From contig CAJFCJ010000027.1 of assembly GCA_904063045.1 (NCBI GenBank), positions 250,501-314,500 of the forward strand: 64,000 bases of DNA. The letters run 5' to 3'. The notes under the pieces are model-generated. The model saw only the letters and a program-made list of their open reading frames with translations, ran no database searches and had not been told where the DNA came from. Both the position numbers and the translations under genes were made by a program. Within the stretch, counting starts at the first letter, position 1, and every line of letters begins with the position of its first letter. Source of the DNA: Dimorphilus gyrociliatus. Its lineage: Eukaryota; Annelida; Polychaeta; Dinophilidae. Positions 48,136-60,207 of the stretch are shown one piece after another.

Positions 48136-51100
48136 AAGTCTCCTTCAAAAGTGGAGTTTTCTGGTATGTTTGCGAAAGTATTGCTCTGCATGGCTGCTTG
48201 TTTTCTGTGTGGTCAATATACTTTTAGCGGAAAAAGGTGCGAAAGCAGCGATAACAAGATTAGACTTGAGTGATAAGTGCTGCTTTTAGAATTTCTATAG
48301 TTTCAAGTTGGTATCATTTTCTCTCAAATTTACGCGCAGTCTTAATTCATTCTGTATATACTTAACCAGATATTTAAATTAATGAATTCATCTAAACGAA
48401 ATACAATTATTAATATTAGACGCCAGCTGATGACGCTAAGTGCTTTAAATTAAAGATAGTGGGTTAAAAACTCTACCGATTATAAGTGATTTATTTTATC
48501 AGACTCCTAAATCTGGATATACTGTACAGTATAACAGTTGATTTATAGATAGCATCACATTCTGTATAAACTTTTTTATACGTTAGAAAAGTACTTATAT
48601 CAGATACTTTTCCCCCTCCTTATATTCCTTTGTCAACGGCCAATGATGCTTATAAAATAAGTCAATGGAAAGAAAAATAGGAAAAAACTAGTTGAATCCC
48701 TGGATTTTTTTCCTTTTAACCCTATCAATTTTTATATTCAACACGAATCGTTTTAGGGGAGAAATCAAAGCGATTTATCGGAAATATTTTCCTTCACTTA
48801 TTACCCATTCTATCCATTTAAAGTAAATAAAGAAAGCCAGAACGGGCCTGTTAAAAGCGTTAAAAAAGCGTTACGAGGGAAAACAGTCGGATATTAGAGG
48901 CCAGAAAGGTAATAGCGTCATTGTTACAGTTAAATAACAGTAGATATACATACACACACACACGGATATATATTCTCTATTTGTAGAGCAAAATAAATTA
49001 AGTAGTCTTTCGATTATGTAATAAACCTTTCTGTCGATCTAAATATCTTCAATACTTTTCTATATTTTATCAAAAAGTCTTCAATTAAATAGTCAAACTA
49101 TTTGTATTGTACTATTTAATATTTATCGTGTTTGCATAAGACAAGTAATCCGAACTTTTACAATTATAGATCAATAAAACATTAGAAAGATGATAAAAGA
49201 GTCAAAAAAAAACGATAGTCTCTTTGCTCTTATAAATGAAATGTTGGGAAAAAGACGAAAGAATACCTAAAGATACTCTTTTAATTGGCTAGCTTGATAA
49301 TATTCACCAAAATTTTCCCTCGTAGGGATTACCTCAACCTCTTTGATCAATAAATGTCCGTTGCTTTAATGAAGAATGCACGGGAAATTCGAGAAAGTAC
49401 AATCTCTCATAGTTTATCTGCATTTTTGTAGCCTGCATTGTTCAATATATTGATGCACCAATGTCCAATGGAAAAGAATATTATATTTTTAGCTAATAGT
49501 TCTTTTGAAGGAACCTATCATCTCTATTCAAGTAGAAAGTTCTCAAAAAAAAATATCTCATTAAACAAGAATCGAAAGAGAAGGAGAGAGAGAGAGAGAA
49601 GGAGGGAAAGAGAAAAACGAGAGCAGAACTTGAGTATTTTCTACCAATCGCTACATTGTTCCAATAACGAGCTGCGCTAGTATTAAAAAACCCATATTGT
49701 AGACCACCTAACGTTCATTAGTAAGTATTACCTCCCGGTGTTTGTAGATTTCAAAACCCTAGATAAAAAGACTGTGGGCGGAAGTTGGCAAAATATTATT
49801 ATTCTCACCAAATAAAACACTTAAATCGTTGAGAAGAATGTAGTACTACTTGAGCCTTATGTTATATATACTTTTTCTTTTTTCTTCACTCTCTCTCGCT
49901 CTTTCCTTCTCTCTCTCACCTTCCCGCTTATTTTTTCATTTAACTCAACATTTTATCAATATTTACGATAATAAATTTAACCGTATATATGCCTAAATAG
50001 TATTTTTTCGTTACGCTCTTTAAAATATAGATTGGTTGAGAGTTTCGTGAGATTTCAATGTCTAAAATTTCTTCTATTTAAAAAAAGCTAAATTCCTATT
50101 TACTTCTACTGAAATTCAATATATTTCAATGAAAGCTTCTTTAATGAGACGTTAAAAACTAGTATATGAAATAACAAAGTAGTTTGTCTTCATGGTATAA
50201 ATAATCATGTATATTCGGTATATTTAAATAAAATACGGACACTAAGCACATAGCTTTATTTGTAAGAAAAGAAAAAAATTACATATTTACATATCTTTTA
50301 TAAAAATAAGAAGAAGAAGAAGAAGAAGACCAAGGAGAAGAAGAAGAAAAAGAAGAAAAAGACTTTGTTTGGAATTATTTAAAAAGAAAAAAATATAACA
50401 TAAAAGACCTAAAAAATATAGATAATTTCTTTTTCGTTATCTTTTTAAAGCCAGTGTCAAAAGAGTTTCATTTAAAAATAAAAAGTAAATAACTGTCTAT
50501 TCAATTTATCTATAGAATAGCTACAATAAATAAATAATGAATAATTGGATAACTTTTGGTAAATCGTTTCTTTTTTTTATTCTTAATATATAAAATAAAA
50601 AGAGAAAAAAAACACATCTTTTCATTTCGGATGGTTAATAAATTTCTACTCTTTTTTTTTTCTTCTTTCGTCTATCCTCAACTCAACTATTCTTCTCTTC
50701 TATTAATTATATACGAACTGCATACGGGTTTATAGTTATGCAAATTTATGTACAGTAGATATACCGTAGATATGTGTAATGTATATATTAGTATATAGCT
50801 TTATATACCTTTTAATATATACCCATTGTTCTATCCCGCAGAAAAGAGATAGGAAGCAAATGGAGGTGAAAGAGAAAGAGAAAGAGAAAACGAGAGAGAC
50901 GAGAAAAAAACATTTGGTTTATTTTGAACTCAACTTATGGTTAATTGATGCTAGTACGTCACTAGATGCTTTGTTTTCAATATTGAATAAAAGCGACTAA
51001 ACACGGTCTTTGAAAGCGTCTATGTCGGTTTACAAACACAGCATTTTACGTGTTTGAAAAGTGTTATAGTTTTTTGTTAAAGATTCCAATAATGGAATTT

Positions 51101-52521
51101 GTTTGCTTAATTTTCATTTTCAATAACCAATAGGTGGCGTTTGAAAAGCGATTATAAATCAGAAAAATTATTGATGTATTTCATACGAAATAATAACAAT
51201 TCAATCAAAGTTTCATAAAGCACAGATATGTAATTATTAGAAAGATCAATTAAAATTACTTTTTATAGATTCAGTAATGACCACTACGTAGCTTTTTTTT
51301 CTCTTTTTTGTATATATTTTTGTCTTTTTCAAGGTTTCTCAACCTTTCTACGTACTCTAAAGGTTAAATTGCGTACAAACTGGTTCGCAACTCCTTTAAA
51401 GATAAAGTATCAGGTTTAATTGAAACGAAAAAATATTCTTAGTTTTACTTGTTCCCTTCAACCATCTATGTTCCTTTTGTAAAATAATAATAGAAAGGTT
51501 GTCTTTAAGCGATAACCACTATTTGAGAATAGTTATTTTTAGAATTAACTTATGAATGAGAGAATGAAAAATTGGAAATATGAATATATATATTTTTTTG
51601 CAGTATACTGCAATAGAGAATTCTGTTCAACAGTTATTTTAAACATTCCTCTCATTTTTTCTCCCTATAAACAATATCTTCTTAGAGCTTATCTATAAAT
51701 ATTTGTATCTTTATATGTTTAATCAATTAATAATAATAACATTTCTCCAACAAAAAAACCTCTTTAACATCATTTGCGCCTATTTTTTATATCTTGTATA
51801 TATTTTTCTCTTTCCATCGCCTTATCTCTCTATTTTTGCGTTCATATACCGCAAATATTCTAATCTATTCTTTAAGCCTATATCACTAGAATAAATAGAC
51901 CTAACTTGCATCTCTAGAATTGTTTCTTTTCCCTTATTTTTTTAGCAGATTCAGCTAAATAAAAATTATTAAATAGAGATAAAAATTTCGTAATTGATAC
52001 GGTTACAATCATTATATGTGCAGATAGTGTACATGTACCCATATACAGTAGAGTTACCTGTAACAATATCATGTATTACACATCACTAATATACTAATTT
52101 GGAATAAAGGAAATGTTAATTAGACAATAAAAAATAACAGATGGCGCATTGAATCGTTATAATAGTTTTAAAATAGTCAAAGAGTTGTTGTATTTTCTCC
52201 TTTTACATAGAAAATAATGTATTACATCACATATTTTTACCGATAGAACATTAATTGAGTTAACAAAGAAAGATATCACCACTAGCTCATTGTAATGATT
52301 TCACCTTTATGCAGGAAGCTAAATCATTATCTGATAGAGCGAGGAGAGTTTTGAACATATGAATTGCTATTAGCATCTGTTGCGTTGTTCATAAAGAGTT
52401 TTACCGACAAATTAAACATATCATTCGTCAACTGTTCCGCGTTACAACAACAAGTTCAGTTTCTGAATTTTGTTTCTTCATTCCTAAAAGAGAGAAATAT
52501 AATTTTTTTGCATTAACAAAA
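48136..52521. other. gene-free stretch upstream of the dehydrogenase
   Basis: No exon was recognised. It contains a GAA trinucleotide tract (50308-50362), TA tracts with the TATTAGTATA core (about 50785), and two forward CTCF/YY1-like motifs: CCAATAGGTGGCGT near 51126-51139 and AACAGATGGCGC near 52136-52147. The last 150 bp before 52522 is probably 5' UTR (CAACAACAAGTTCAG and an A-rich start context). Confidence 0.5.
50308..50362. repeat. (AAG)n trinucleotide repeat
   Basis: AAG units interrupted by CCAAGG, on an A-rich background. Confidence 0.85.
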
Positions 52522-54224
52522 ATGGAAAGGTGGGCCGGAAAAGTTGCCGTTATTACTGGAGCTTCGTGTGGAATGGGAAAACTCCTTTGCGAAGAGCTCG
52601 TTAAAGCAGGAATGATTGTTATCGGGCTAGGGAGAGATACGAAAACCATTCAAGTAATGCACAGAAAGAAAGAAAAAGAAATTTTGACTAGATAATTTAT
52701 TTTCTCTATTCTTTCTATTTATAGAAACATGCAGATGAGTTGAAAAAGGAAAAGGGTAAACTCATTCCAAAGGCAGTTGACTTTTGTCCCTTGAAAAATG
52801 ATGGAAGTAAGGAATCTACTTTTCTTTTTGTTCTTTATTTATTAAAGAGTGTAAATTCTAGTAAAAAAACAAACAACAACTGATATTTATGCTTTGTTTG
52901 TTGCATCTTCTTTTAAGGTCTTTATCCCGACGCAAAAAAATATAACCATCAAGATATTAAGGAGGTATTCGAGTTTATTGATAAAACATACGGAGCTGTT
53001 CATATTCTATGCAATATGGCTAGCCAAGGAACTTCGCCTTGTCTATTGGAAGATGAAATTGGAATGTGGAAATATACAGTTGAGGTAGATGTCGTCTTTT
53101 ATTTTAATGATATTAAATAATAACGTTCTAATAGAATTGTACACCTTTATAGATAAATATCATTGGTCCTGCCGTTTTGTGTAAATACGCCATAGCTAAT
53201 ATGAGAAAGCATAATGTCAAAGGACACATTATCAACGTCGGAGGGTAAAATGATATTTTTTCATTAAAAAGTAACTAATATCTTTAATTACGTTTAATCA
53301 AAAAGAACGGCCAGCTATTATACATCCATCTTTATGGACTGTCACTTTTATTCCGTTACGAAATTTATTTTAAGAGCTATGGGAGATGGACTTCGTATGG
53401 AATTCAGAGCTAACAACATACCAATTAGAGTATCTGTAAGTTTTTGAGACTTATATTTATTCCCTATGTATAATTGCTAATATTCTATTTTTAATATATA
53501 GCATATTGGACCTGGTCATGTTTTGACTGGAGCTCAGGATAGAGGAGAATCGAAGACTTCTGAAGTCTACGAAGGATTTTTGGTACAGTTTCTATTTAGT
53601 TATTGACATTCATTTACAATAATCTGTATCGTTATATTATGTAGACTGTTTATTTATTCTTTATATATTTATCTCTAAACATTTTCCAATAGGAATTTGC
53701 CAAAATCTATGGAATGAAAAGATCTACCTTCCCCAGAAGATTACCAATTGATGCTACAGGTGATAAAGTCTACACTAGCGGCCTCTTACCCGTAAGTGTT
53801 TTTCTTATTATATTGACATTCAACCTAATTAAAAATGTTATTATAATGTATTTTTTGATTATTCAAAACTTTCTCTCTAGGCTTTGCAAGCTCAAAATGT
53901 TATCGATCAAATTTTGGGTATGATTGCTGCCGACGATGGCGCTGAGGTACGTCAAATTATCTTTAATATATCTTTCTAAGAATGCTTACTCAATTAATGA
54001 TCGTATATAAAAATGTCTATTTTAGGTAATGGACGTAATAATGAAGCCAACTGACAGGTAAATCTTTTTAAATATCAGATTGTAGGGTATAAAGAAAAAG
54101 AGAGAGAGAGAGAGCAGAGAGAGTAGATATTTTTACTCAATATTCTTAAATTAATGAAATGTTAATTGTATTTGAAAACAGAAAACACACTGTTCTTGAA
54201 ACTGACTTGTACTGGAGACCGTGA
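52522..54224 (+). CDS. short-chain dehydrogenase/reductase, DHRS11-like, ten exons
   Basis: Exons 52522-52653, 52725-52806, 52918-53084, 53153-53244, 53306-53435, 53502-53582, 53693-53791, 53881-53946, 54026-54057 and 54182-54224 join in frame to 307 residues. All introns are 61-124 bp with GT/AG ends. MERWAGKVAVITGASCGMG gives the NADP-binding TGxxxGxG loop and matches the DHRS11 N-terminus. HFYSVTK carries the catalytic Tyr and Lys. The C-terminus (VMDVIMKPTDR) also fits DHRS11, a cytosolic NADP-dependent keto-steroid/carbonyl reductase. Oddities: the usual NNAG is NMAS, and the catalytic-Ser segment reads VGGTASYY, so an ungapped alignment puts Ala at the Ser position with Ser one residue on and Thr one before. 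It may have altered or weak activity. Start chosen for its A-rich ATGG context. It converges on whirlin. Confidence 0.88.
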
Positions 54225-54404
54225 AAAAACTAAGAGAAAGACTATAAATCGAGAATTGAGTGGTTGTGGTCTTTAACACTCCTCTAAATGCTTTTCTCTT
54301 ATATTATTTCAACTTTCTAATATCCAGTTGAATAAATAAATGAGAAATTATGCAATTGACTTACATTACTTGCTATTGTTAAATTAATTCGATTAAATTA
54401 ATAG

Positions 54405-54473
54405 GATGAAAGCAAATTCGGTACAAAAGACGAGTTGATTAATATCTGGGAATTGACCTCCAAAGTGTACTAA
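54405..54473 (+). other. possible alternative 3'-terminal exon of the dehydrogenase
   Basis: After an AATTAATAG acceptor, 22 codons are open before TAA (DESKFGTKDELINIWELTSKVY). It would join in phase 0 to the exon ending at 53946, replacing the last 25 residues and removing KPT. AATAAA at 54510-54515 and 54518-54523 lies just beyond, closer than to the main stop at 54222. It could also be plain 3' UTR. Confidence 0.3.
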
Positions 54474-54509
54474 GCCTTACACTTGATCGATAGTTAAAGA
54501 ATAGAATTA

Positions 54510-54523
54510 AATAAACCAATAAA
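54510..54523 (+). terminator. polyadenylation signals of the dehydrogenase gene
   Basis: Two closely spaced AATAAA hexamers, about 290 bp after the main stop codon and 37 bp after the alternative one. Confidence 0.55.
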
Positions 54524-54927
54524 ATCGAAGTCGCCTACTTTGATACTATTACGCAATTGTAGAAACGATTCAAGGAGAATTTAATTTATTATCGCTCGTA
54601 TTCATTTTTCCTTATTATTATTTTATCTGTTTAGAATTTAGCATTTCTTCTTTTACTATAATAAATCTATTTATCTTTATCTTAATTCCATTGGAAAATT
54701 CTCTCTAACATTCCTTTGTTGTCTCCGCTTCAATCTTCTTTCTCTCTTTCTCTCCCTATATCACTCTGCCCTTCTTTTCCCTCTTAAAGTATAGTACGTA
54801 GTGTATATAGCATAATGGTAATAATAATAATAATTATAATAAACACATCTTTCCATAAAGTTAAGCGTTTCTGTATGTATAAATAATGGAATGTACACAG
54901 TTTACAGTATTTAAATTTCTATTCATT

Positions 54928-57331
54928 TTACAGAATCACTTCAAAATTCAAATAACTCGTCTTTGAGTTTAAGAACGATGTTCTGAAATGTTCTACAGCT
55001 TCAATATGCGTTTTTTCCCTTAGATTAACCCCATCAACCGAAACGATTTCCATATTTTCCTATTTTCAGAAATAGAAACGTAATAAATATCATTTTTCTT
55101 CTATTCTAATAGGAATTTTAATAATTTACTCTTACTTTCAATTCTCCTGATGCCTCCGCTGAACCACCTTCGTATATACGCTGTATTCTTACTTCCGGCT
55201 GTATTTTACTATCTTTTCCTCCAGAAATACTTATGCCTAGAAGGAAAAAAGCCAAATCTATACATTTATATTTATATATAAAAGTTTATAAATATACAGT
55301 ATACTGTATATATATAGTATATATATATATATATATATAGTATATACTGTATATGGTATATTTAGTATACGTAATTCAACTATTAACAAAGTTACTAAAT
55401 CTTGTTAGGAACGCACCTAAAGTTGGCTTAATTTTCCAGATTTGTATTATCCTGGAATTGGTGGAAAATTTTTTAGGGCAGTGTACTTCGACTATTTCAT
55501 TTTCTAGTGTTATTTCGGAATTTGCAGACATATTTGATAATCTTTGCTTTGTTATAGTATTCTTTTCATCCATTGATATTTTTTCAAAATGCTCTTCTAA
55601 ATCCCTCTCTATAGAATTATTTTCAGTTTTAAATGTATCATTCAAGAATTTAGGTCTCCTTTTCCCCCTTATCGCCCTAAGGGATGTTACTGGTTCATTT
55701 TCATCTAGACCTTCGAAAATTTCATTTGGAAAATTATTTTCGTCGCATTTCTTGCCATTTTCAATTGGAATATGATTTTCTATAGTTGCAACAGTAGTTA
55801 TTCTATTGGAATCTTGAATATCTTCATAGATGGCGTTAACCGATTGGTCTTCTATAAATATATCTTCTGTATCATCATCAGACTGTGAAACTAATGCATC
55901 TAATAATTCGTTGTATGTAGGGTGAAAGTCATCCGCTGTCAGAGTTTCTGTAAGGTCGACGCTGGGCGTTGGGGATCTCTCGTCGAGAATAGCAGTCTGG
56001 CTAGTGTCTTGTACGTTGTGAGCTCTGTAATACTTTGAATGACTTTTCATTCTATCAATTTCTACGGCGTGTTTTGCTGAGGAAGTGTCAGGATGAGATA
56101 TGATTTCAGAGTCGTTTAAAACGCTTAATCGCCTTTCCCTTAATTTAGGTATTTCAAGTGGAGAGGTTGCTGAGCCTTTTCCGTGTGACGATGCAACATC
56201 TAAAAGATCATTTATAGGAGATGTTCCCCTATCTAGAAACGAAAAGAAAGAAACAAAATAGATAATAGCTTTATCAAGAGATTCTGGAAGAGAGAGAGAG
56301 AATGAATGTCAATTAAACAATTTATTATTTACCTTCATAAGTTAAGTTGTTATTAACGAACTTTGATGAATTTCTATCCTGTTCTATAAAGAATAAATAG
56401 CAAAAAAATATTATTTTATTATTGAATTTCAACGGGGGAAAACGGACTTTTTTTTAATTTAAGAGAATTGAGTAATTTCTTTTTTAAAGATTTCTTTCTA
56501 ACAGGTAACCTGTTTGTTGAAGCTGAATAAAGAAAGAAAACAATATATTTATCTTGTACATAAAGAAATAGATTTCAAGCAAAGCCTATAAACGTTTAGC
56601 CAAAATAATCTATATTCTATATTTATTTAATAATAACGGACCGTCTAACGCTGCTTGATGACTTGGAAGGATATTAGATGACCTTGTATCCAGCCCATCA
56701 GAACATACAGACGAAACTGAATCTACATAATCGCTATCATAATCTCTTTTAGATAGATAGAGTCCGGAATCGGTCGACTGTTTAAATGCTTGCTCATCTT
56801 CGCCTATTTATTCAGTATCAATTATCAATTAATATAGACGTGGATTAAAGGATATACTATATTTAGTATTAGATATGTAAGAATTATACTTTTAGGTGTA
56901 AATAAGCTAAAGTCTTCGTCGCTTGTCCCGGATTCGTCCCTGGGTTTGATTAACGGCGTAAAAGACTTTAATGATGCCAGTTTTTGTGATGATGATGCTG
57001 AACGAATTTTATCACTTCTCTCATTGTTCGGCGTTTGTACAGGGATAGATTTAATGAATGAACCTTTAAAGAGAACATAACGTATAAGAATTTTTACATA
57101 GATTTATCTTTTGTTGTATATAAAACTTTAATTTACAAAATATCCGAAAGGGGAAAAGCATTTTTTTTACTTTATACTTTATATTATAAACGCAGCTGTT
57201 GATGGTTTATTAAAAGTATTATCAACTTTATGCCTAGTCAATAGAAAGAAGAGAACATTTTTTTTTAATTTTAATCAATTAAAGAATGAGAACGAGAATA
57301 AAAATGATGATGACGATGATGATATGATGAT

Positions 57332-57383
<52 letters not shown>

Positions 57384-60207
57384 GGGAGATAGAGGCGAAT
57401 GACAAAGAGGGAGAAATGAGACAATAGAGAAAGATGCGAATAAATATAAAATGTAGAGTAAAATCATTATTTCTTGAACTATTAAATGAGATAAAATTAA
57501 AAGAAAAGATTATTGTAAATATCTTACGGGATGCTGCCAAAAGCCCATTTTCGTCCAACCATTTATATTCGGTATTTACTTCCTTATAAATAGGAAATCG
57601 ACAGGCTGACTAAACAGTGTGAAAAAAGAGAGAAAAAGAAATCTATAAATATGTCAATTTACTCTTTTTTTATCTTTTGCTATATAAACTTACTCTAACT
57701 CTAATAACCAATTGACTTTGATCTCTCAACAGTAAAACGGCATCCCTGTGAGATAAATTATCCGTATTAATACCATTCACCTCCAATATTTGATCGCCTA
57801 ATCTTAGTCCTTGTAATTCGGCTATTCCTCCCGGATCGATTCTAACAGCAATCAGAAAGAGATAGATTAGGAAACTATAAGTTTTTACAAAGGAAATATT
57901 AAGCTTACTTGGAAACAAATATGCCAATTCCATATTCGCTTCCACCCCTAATATTAAAGCCTAGATTGTCTTCACTCGTTGGATGGTGTTTTGGATTATG
58001 CAAATGAACCCGTTTTTCAACTTTACTTAAGACTTTTGAAAGATTTTCTCTATCTTCTCCCGCATCGGCGATTATTTTATTAGATATGGTATCAAACCTT
58101 AAAAAAATTCAATCACGTTTTTCAAACACTTCCAAGAATTAGTTAAATAAGAGTTGAAATATAAAAAAGAAACCATACCAAACAATTTTTACTTTACGCT
58201 TTCTAAACGCCGGAACTCTACCAGTTCTACTAACTACCATACGCAACAAATTGTGATTTGTTAGAACGTTAATTGCCGAACTTATGGTAATCGATTTAAA
58301 GTTAATACCATTAACCTCTAATATATGATCGCCAACTTTTAGTCTCGCTCGTTCTGTACGGATTTTTGTTTTCATTATTTTTTACAATTAAAATTATTTT
58401 TTTATAAAGTAAACTAAGTATTATATATAAATTTATATATAAAAATTATATATATATATACAGTATATACAGTATATATTAATATATGTATGTATAAAAG
58501 ATTTTTTTAACCAGCTGCTGAATCCTTTTCCACTTCACTTACGTAAATTCCCAGATGTTTTTCAACACCACCGCGTATACTTATGCCTAATATATCATTA
58601 TCAGGTGTTAATTGTATATTAAACGACCTGATATCGTTATCACTAACAAGATCAGCGGGACCTGGAAAAGAATAAATTATTTAATAAATAGTAATATTAA
58701 TAATAATATTGTAAATTTATCCCAGAGGGAAAAGACTTAATCAATATCATAAAGATATATATATATACTATATATATATATATATATATGAGTATGTATT
58801 TTCACATTTTTCAATCATAATTGTGTAATTTAATATATACACTACTATTAGATTTTACGAAAAATATGTGACTTTAAAGGCAAAAGGTTGAAAATTAATC
58901 TTAAGTGGGAGTGAAGCAATAACCTCTAAATGATTTAAGTTTACATAAAAGGCTATAATCTTCTACAGAGAATGCAAAAAAATTGAAAAGACACGTAGTA
59001 CTAATACACTGAAAATGCCCGTTAAAATGAACAAAGGGTATTGGTTATTTTTTTTAGGATTGGAATAGAAAAGAGAACAGAAAAGAGGTGTAAACTTGCT
59101 GTTAAGAAAGGTAAAATAGAGGAAAAGAAAGAGAGATATTTAGATAAATATAGATATAAAGAGGAAGAGAGAAAGAGAGAAAGAGGAGAAAACAGACCGA
59201 TTAGTAATATTTCGATCATAAACCAAGTCGAAAGATATCTATCCTTTTTTTTTATTTAAAGGTTATTTACCCAAGTATATATAAATAAATATAAATACTT
59301 TATATATATTAAATAATAAAATGTACAGATTCTGATTTATGACCTCTTTATTCTAATCCATAGATATACAATAAAAAAATATATTTATGCTGTATACAAT
59401 ACAGTATACTGTATACTTTTACTTTTTGCAGTTTTCTCAGTACAGTATTTTATTATGCTGGATACAGTTTTATTTTGTGAAAATTGTTTATATTAGTCAT
59501 TGGAATGGTGTTATGGGGCTATTTTTAATTATAAAACTGTTCTGATTGATATATACAGTATATATATATATATATATATATATATTAGTATATACCAATA
59601 TACACAGTATAGACATACTGATAAATACCAAAATATATAAAATATAATAAGTGAAATTCTGATGTTCACATGTGGCTTTATAATTAACTGTCACTTATGT
59701 TATATTATACTGATTCTATAAATTATTATTATTATTACTTTATATTAAGTGTTACTGACCATTAGTTACAATTTGTCGTAAACTATTAAGCCTATTCTCA
59801 TTCCTTATTGGCAAGGTGTCGTAAAGTTTATCAGCTTTATTATTCCTTCTTCTCTTACTGAATGATCCTGGTAAACTTCTAGGTACAATTGTTTCATTTG
59901 TAATGGGGCTTCCTTCGATCGAATTCATCATTCTTTCATAAGGAACTAAGGCATCGAATTCTTCTATTTTCCTCAAGGGAATAAAATTTCTTATATCCTT
60001 GAATAAGTCCATTTTAGCCGGTGTATCCAGTAAATCGCATAATTCTTTAACGTATCTATTTATATTATTCATTGAATGATGCCTTTTACTTATCCGTAAC
60101 AGTTTCGAACGTTCGTGATCATTAAGTAAGAATTTTGCTCGATTCTGGAAAATTGCCAATTGTTGTTGTTTGATTAAATGTTTATCCCTTGTATTAAGAG
60201 TATCCAT
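54928..60207 (-). CDS. WHRN: whirlin, Usher-complex PDZ scaffold, twelve exons
   Basis: Exons (minus): 60207-59760, 58661-58512, 58353-58179, 58097-57909, 57841-57694, 57582-57528, 57063-56890, 56803-56642, 56383-56333, 56232-55417, 55236-55136, 55059-54928. All join in frame to 866 residues, close to long vertebrate whirlin (about 900). Residues ~20-95 are a harmonin-homology domain ([22 protein letters not shown]). PDZ1 ~162-245 has [12 protein letters not shown]2 ~287-370 has [17 protein letters not shown] and [12 protein letters not shown], almost identical to vertebrate whirlin, then [15 protein letters not shown] matching its post-PDZ2 segment. Residues ~390-770 are Ser/Asp-rich and disordered. 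PDZ3 ~775-862 has [16 protein letters not shown] and ends right at the C-terminus as in whirlin. The second harmonin-homology domain between PDZ2 and PDZ3 was not seen. Known role: scaffold at sensory-cell protrusions, cilia and synapses. PDZD7 and harmonin fit less well. Confidence 0.92.
55312..55364. repeat. TA microsatellite with TACTGTATA cores, whirlin intron
   Basis: TA-rich tract in the intron before the PDZ3 exons, bounded by ATACAGTATACTGTATA on the left and ATACTGTATATGG on the right. A mixed dispersed pattern of the same kind recurs across the window. Confidence 0.8.
57305..57383. repeat. (GAT)n trinucleotide repeat in whirlin intron 6
   Basis: About 25 GAT units with a few interruptions, on the non-coding strand of whirlin. 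Serine-, isoleucine- or histidine-rich translations of it are artefacts. Confidence 0.95.
58662..59758. other. 1.1-kb intron 1 of whirlin
   Basis: The largest intron of the gene. It holds two TA microsatellites (58760-58788 and 59549-59585) and a block of TACAGTATAC/TACTGTATAC tracts (59395-59417). No extra exon was seen. Confidence 0.6.

Larger units (their letters stand above)
54225..54927. other. convergent intergenic gap, dehydrogenase to whirlin
   Basis: It holds the dehydrogenase 3' end, a possible alternative terminal exon (54405-54473), plus-strand polyA signals at 54510-54523 and a minus-strand AATAAA near 54580 that may serve whirlin. Confidence 0.5.

Noticed and set aside
55353-55775. 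140-codon plus-strand frame
   Set aside because: Antisense shadow of the large whirlin linker exon.
56505-56532. 13-nt microexon candidate in whirlin
   Set aside because: It has AG and GT borders but shifts the phase so that the next exon would be out of frame; the flanking exons join perfectly without it.
57271-57558. Serine/isoleucine-rich minus-strand frames
   Set aside because: Translations of the GAT repeat in whirlin intron 6; only the first ~30 bases overlap a real exon.
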